Shown: positions 61,620-64,000 of the stretch, piece after piece
Layout: every line of letters begins with the position of its first letter
Numbering within the stretch: the stretch's first letter is position 1
Assembly: GCA_963716735.1 (NCBI GenBank)
Contig: OY970321.1
Coordinates: 1,984,001-2,048,000 of the forward strand
Source: VRUE01 sp963716735
GTDB taxonomy: Bacteria; Actinomycetota; Thermoleophilia; Solirubrobacterales; 70-9
Length of the DNA: 64,000 nucleotides
Reading direction: 5' to 3'
Notes under the pieces: generated by a model
Told to the model about the DNA's origin: nothing
The model's input: only the letters and a program-made list of their open reading frames with translations
The model's database searches: none
Made by a program: the position numbers and the translations under genes

Positions 61620-64000
61620 AGCGCCTCAGCTCAGCACTCGCCAGCGCGATCCTCTTTGCGCTGATGGTCGCCCCGGGGGCCCGAGCCGACTTCGGGATCA
61701 AAGACTTCGATGTCACCTTCACCAATGAAGACGGCTCCCCCGCCACCCAGGCCGGCTCCCATCCCTTCGCGGTCAACGTCGGCTTCGGTCTCAACACGAC
61801 GATCGACCCAAAATACGGCGAGGTCCCCGACGAGCAGCTGAAGACGCTGCTGACGAAGCTGCCGGCGGGGTTCACGGGAAGCCCGATAGCGACGCCGCGC
61901 TGTGCCACCGCGGACTTCCTCAACCAGCACGACGACGGCACCAACGACTGTCCCGATTCGACCGCCGTGGGCGCGACCACTGCCGGGGTCCTCGGCCCCG
62001 AAAACGAAGTTCCCGCCCCCGTCTACAGCCTGATTCCCCCACCGGGAGTGGCGGTCAAGCTTGGCTTCTTCGTCGTCCAGGTGCCGGTGACGATCGAGAT
62101 CGGCCTCAACCAAGACCCCCCCTACAACGTCGTCGGGGCGCTGACCAACGTCTCCCAGGGGGTCGAGGTCTACGGTGGGAGCCTGGAGCTCTGGGGCGTC
62201 CCAGCCGACCACGCCCACGACCACCTCCGCGGCCGCTGCCTGAGCACCAACGGCCTGGACGGGGACGGTCAGTTCAAATCGAAAGGCGGCATCTGTCCAA
62301 CCAACGCCCCAGAACTCCCATTCCTCACCCTGCCAAGGTCCTGCCAGGGCCCACTGAGCACTGCCTATGAAGCCGTCTCCTGGCAAGAGCCATTTGCTCC
62401 CCCCTTCAAAGGCTCGGTGATAACTCACGACAACGCAGAACCGCCCAACCCACAGGGGATGACCGGCTGCTCCAAAGTCGGCTTCTCCCCGACGATCGAC
62501 TCCAAGGCGACCACGACTCAAGCAGAGACGGGAACCGGCCTGGACTTCGTCGTCGACATCCACGACGAAGGCCTGACCAGCCCCACGGGTCTGGCCCAAT
62601 CCGACATCAAAGACGCCAAGATCACCCTGCCCCAGGGAATGACGATCAACCCCTCGGTGGGAGAAGGGCTTGCAGTCTGCGCCCCTGCCGACCTGAAAAG
62701 AGAGACGCTCCACTCAGCACCGGGAGAAGGCTGTCCAAACGCATCGAAGCTGGGAACGCTTCACGCCGAGACCCCGCTGGTCGACGAAGCGATCGACGGC
62801 GACGTTTTCTTGGCCCAGCAAGACGACCCGACCACCACCCAACCAGGAGCCGAGAACCCCTTCGACAGCCTGATAGCCCTCTACATGGTGATCAAGAACA
62901 CCAAGCTGGGAGTGATCGTCAAAGAGCCGCTGAAGATCGAACCCGATCCGAAGACCGGGCAGCTGGTGACGACGCTCGAAGACAACGCCCAGGTCCCGAT
63001 CAGCCACTTCGTCTTCCATTTCAAAGAAGGCGCGCGCTCGCCACTGGTGACCCCTTCGACCTGCGGGACCTATGAGACCAAGGCGGAGTTCACCCCCTGG
63101 GCAAACCCAGATCAGGTCCTGACCACGACCTCTTCATTCAAGGTCACCTCGGGAGTCGGAGGAGGGCCCTGCCCACCGGGAGGAGTGCCCCCGTTCCATC
63201 CCGAGTTCCAGGCCGGTGCGGTCAACAACAACGCCGGTGCCTTCAGCCCCTTCAACATGCGCCTGATCCGCTCTGACGGAGAACAGGACATGACCAAGTT
63301 CTCCTCGATCCTGCCCCCGGGCGAGCTCGGATCGCTCTCGGGTGTCGACAAATGCCCAGACTCGGCGATCGCGATCGCCAAGGCGAAGACCGGTAGGCAG
63401 GAGAAGGCTTCTCCGAGCTGTCCCGCCAACTCCCTGATCGGCCACACCTTGGCCGGAGCGGGAGTCGGCGGAGCGCTCACCTACGTCGGAGGCCAGATCT
63501 ACCTGGGAGGTCCCTACCACGGCGATCCCTTGAGCGTGATCTCGATAACCCCGGCTGTCGCGGGACCCTTCGACGCGGGAACCGTCGTCGTGCAATTGGC
63601 ACTGACCCTGAACCCGAGGACCGCCGAAGTAGAAGTAGACGGCGCCAACTCGGACCCGATCCCCCACATCATCAAGGGGATAGTTCTGAAGGTCAGGGAC
63701 CTGCGCGTCTACGTAGATCGGCCCAACTTCACCCTCAACCCGACCTCATGCGACGAGTCGAGCGCCAAAGCGACCCTCTTCGGCTCAAACGTCGACGTCT
63801 TCAACCCAGCTGACGACGTCCCCGCGGCCCTTGCAAGTCGCTACCAGGCGGCAAACTGCCTGAACCTCGGCTTCAAGCCGTCTTTGGCCCTGAGCCTCAA
63901 AGGCGGCACCAAGCGAGGCGGGCATCCAGGACTGATCGCCACCTACAAGCCGAGAAAAGACGATGCAAACGTCAAAGGCCTCGTCGTCCGCCTGCCACGT
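61616..64000 (+). CDS. Large secreted protein, paralogue of the gene at 9629-12502, 3' end missing
   Basis: The frame is open from the ATG at 61616 to the window end (795 codons). A signal peptide (SALASAILFALMVAPGARA) precedes a long beta-rich, Pro-rich body with cysteine pairs. Repeated phrases parallel those of the 957-aa protein: DIKDAKITLPQGMTINPSVGEGLAVC, TPSTCGTYETKAEFTPW, AGPFDAGTVVVQLALTLNPRTAEVEV and FTLNPTSC. It is translationally coupled to the NHL protein. It is presumably a cell-surface protein made together with it. Confidence 0.85.
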   Translation, partial: MKRLSSALASAILFALMVAPGARADFGIKDFDVTFTNEDGSPATQAGSHPFAVNVGFGLNTTIDPKYGEVPDEQLKTLLTKLPAGFTGSPIATPRCATADFLNQHDDGTNDCPDSTAVGATTAGVLGPENEVPAPVYSLIPPPGVAVKLGFFVVQVPVTIEIGLNQDPPYNVVGALTNVSQGVEVYGGSLELWGVPADHAHDHLRGRCLSTNGLDGDGQFKSKGGICPTNAPELPFLTLPRSCQGPLSTAYEAVSWQEPFAPPFKGSVITHDNAEPPNPQGMTGCSKVGFSPTIDSKATTTQAETGTGLDFVVDIHDEGLTSPTGLAQSDIKDAKITLPQGMTINPSVGEGLAVCAPADLKRETLHSAPGEGCPNASKLGTLHAETPLVDEAIDGDVFLAQQDDPTTTQPGAENPFDSLIALYMVIKNTKLGVIVKEPLKIEPDPKTGQLVTTLEDNAQVPISHFVFHFKEGARSPLVTPSTCGTYETKAEFTPWANPDQVLTTTSSFKVTSGVGGGPCPPGGVPPFHPEFQAGAVNNNAGAFSPFNMRLIRSDGEQDMTKFSSILPPGELGSLSGVDKCPDSAIAIAKAKTGRQEKASPSCPANSLIGHTLAGAGVGGALTYVGGQIYLGGPYHGDPLSVISITPAVAGPFDAGTVVVQLALTLNPRTAEVEVDGANSDPIPHIIKGIVLKVRDLRVYVDRPNFTLNPTSCDESSAKATLFGSNVDVFNPADDVPAALASRYQAANCLNLGFKPSLALSLKGGTKRGGHPGLIATYKPRKDDANVKGLVVRLPR

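Overview
The window is high-GC actinobacterial DNA. The best guess is Thermoleophilia (Solirubrobacterales-like): GC-biased third positions, many GTG/TTG starts, 4-bp stop/start overlaps, actinobacterial-type families (DUF1385, PAC2, Nei2-like glycosylase, ECF sigma/anti-sigma), and large secreted proteins with NHL, collagen-like and NGSVT-type repeats. This placement is by eye; no database was searched. No gap between genes exceeds about 300 bases. The longest hold regulatory or structured DNA: 2851-3071 three hairpins, 23105-23362 a riboswitch, 35624-35853 a tRNA-like RNA locus, 41842-42058 a long palindrome, 56612-56831 a terminator and promoter region.

Layout. 1-9.6 kb: end of a glycine-rich surface protein, rarA, a GST-like protein, DUF1385, methylmalonyl-CoA epimerase with two coupled genes, two secreted proteins (one an alternating Cys-containing repeat protein) and a Nei-type glycosylase. 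9.6-18.8 kb: a 957-aa secreted protein, a BtrH/DUF4872-like protein, PAP2 phosphatase, ychF, a CrtC/AttH-like protein, SpoIID and an aldehyde dehydrogenase. 18.8-24.7 kb: a minus-strand cobalamin-riboswitch operon encoding two secreted transcobalamin/intrinsic-factor-like proteins, 4-bp coupled to each other and then to fumC; upstream lie a lipoprotein, a palindromic repeat and an M15-type peptidase. 24.8-38 kb: a ThDP decarboxylase with an FAD/Fe-S dehydrogenase, an SDR, ileS, trxA with a tiny tautomerase, polX, a candidate small-RNA locus, otsB and two half-size TSUP transporters. 38-48 kb: PAC2, a UvrD/RecB-like protein with degenerate motifs, an inositol-phosphatase-family gene, an SOS-box-controlled basic protein, a second copy of the palindromic repeat, a secreted Ig-like protein coupled to a fused sigma/anti-sigma factor, and UDP-glucuronate decarboxylase. 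48.5-56.6 kb: methylmalonyl-CoA mutase, acyl-CoA carboxylase beta, a VapBC-like module and four TetR regulators. 56.8-64 kb: a collagen-like protein, a 1327-aa NHL protein and a coupled paralogue of the 957-aa protein that runs off the window.

How the genes fit together. Acyl-CoA carboxylase beta, methylmalonyl-CoA epimerase and B12-dependent mutase outline propionyl-CoA to succinyl-CoA conversion. That gives the cell a B12 need and makes the riboswitch-controlled transcobalamin-like pair the most interesting system here: it looks like a bacterial extracellular B12-capture module, with fumarase as its last cistron. A second theme is palindromic DNA. There is a two-copy element whose outer stem arms differ between copies but stay complementary, a 165-nt hairpin element, a 25-bp stem shared by two convergent stop codons, and perfect palindromes embedded in the otsB and rarA coding sequences.
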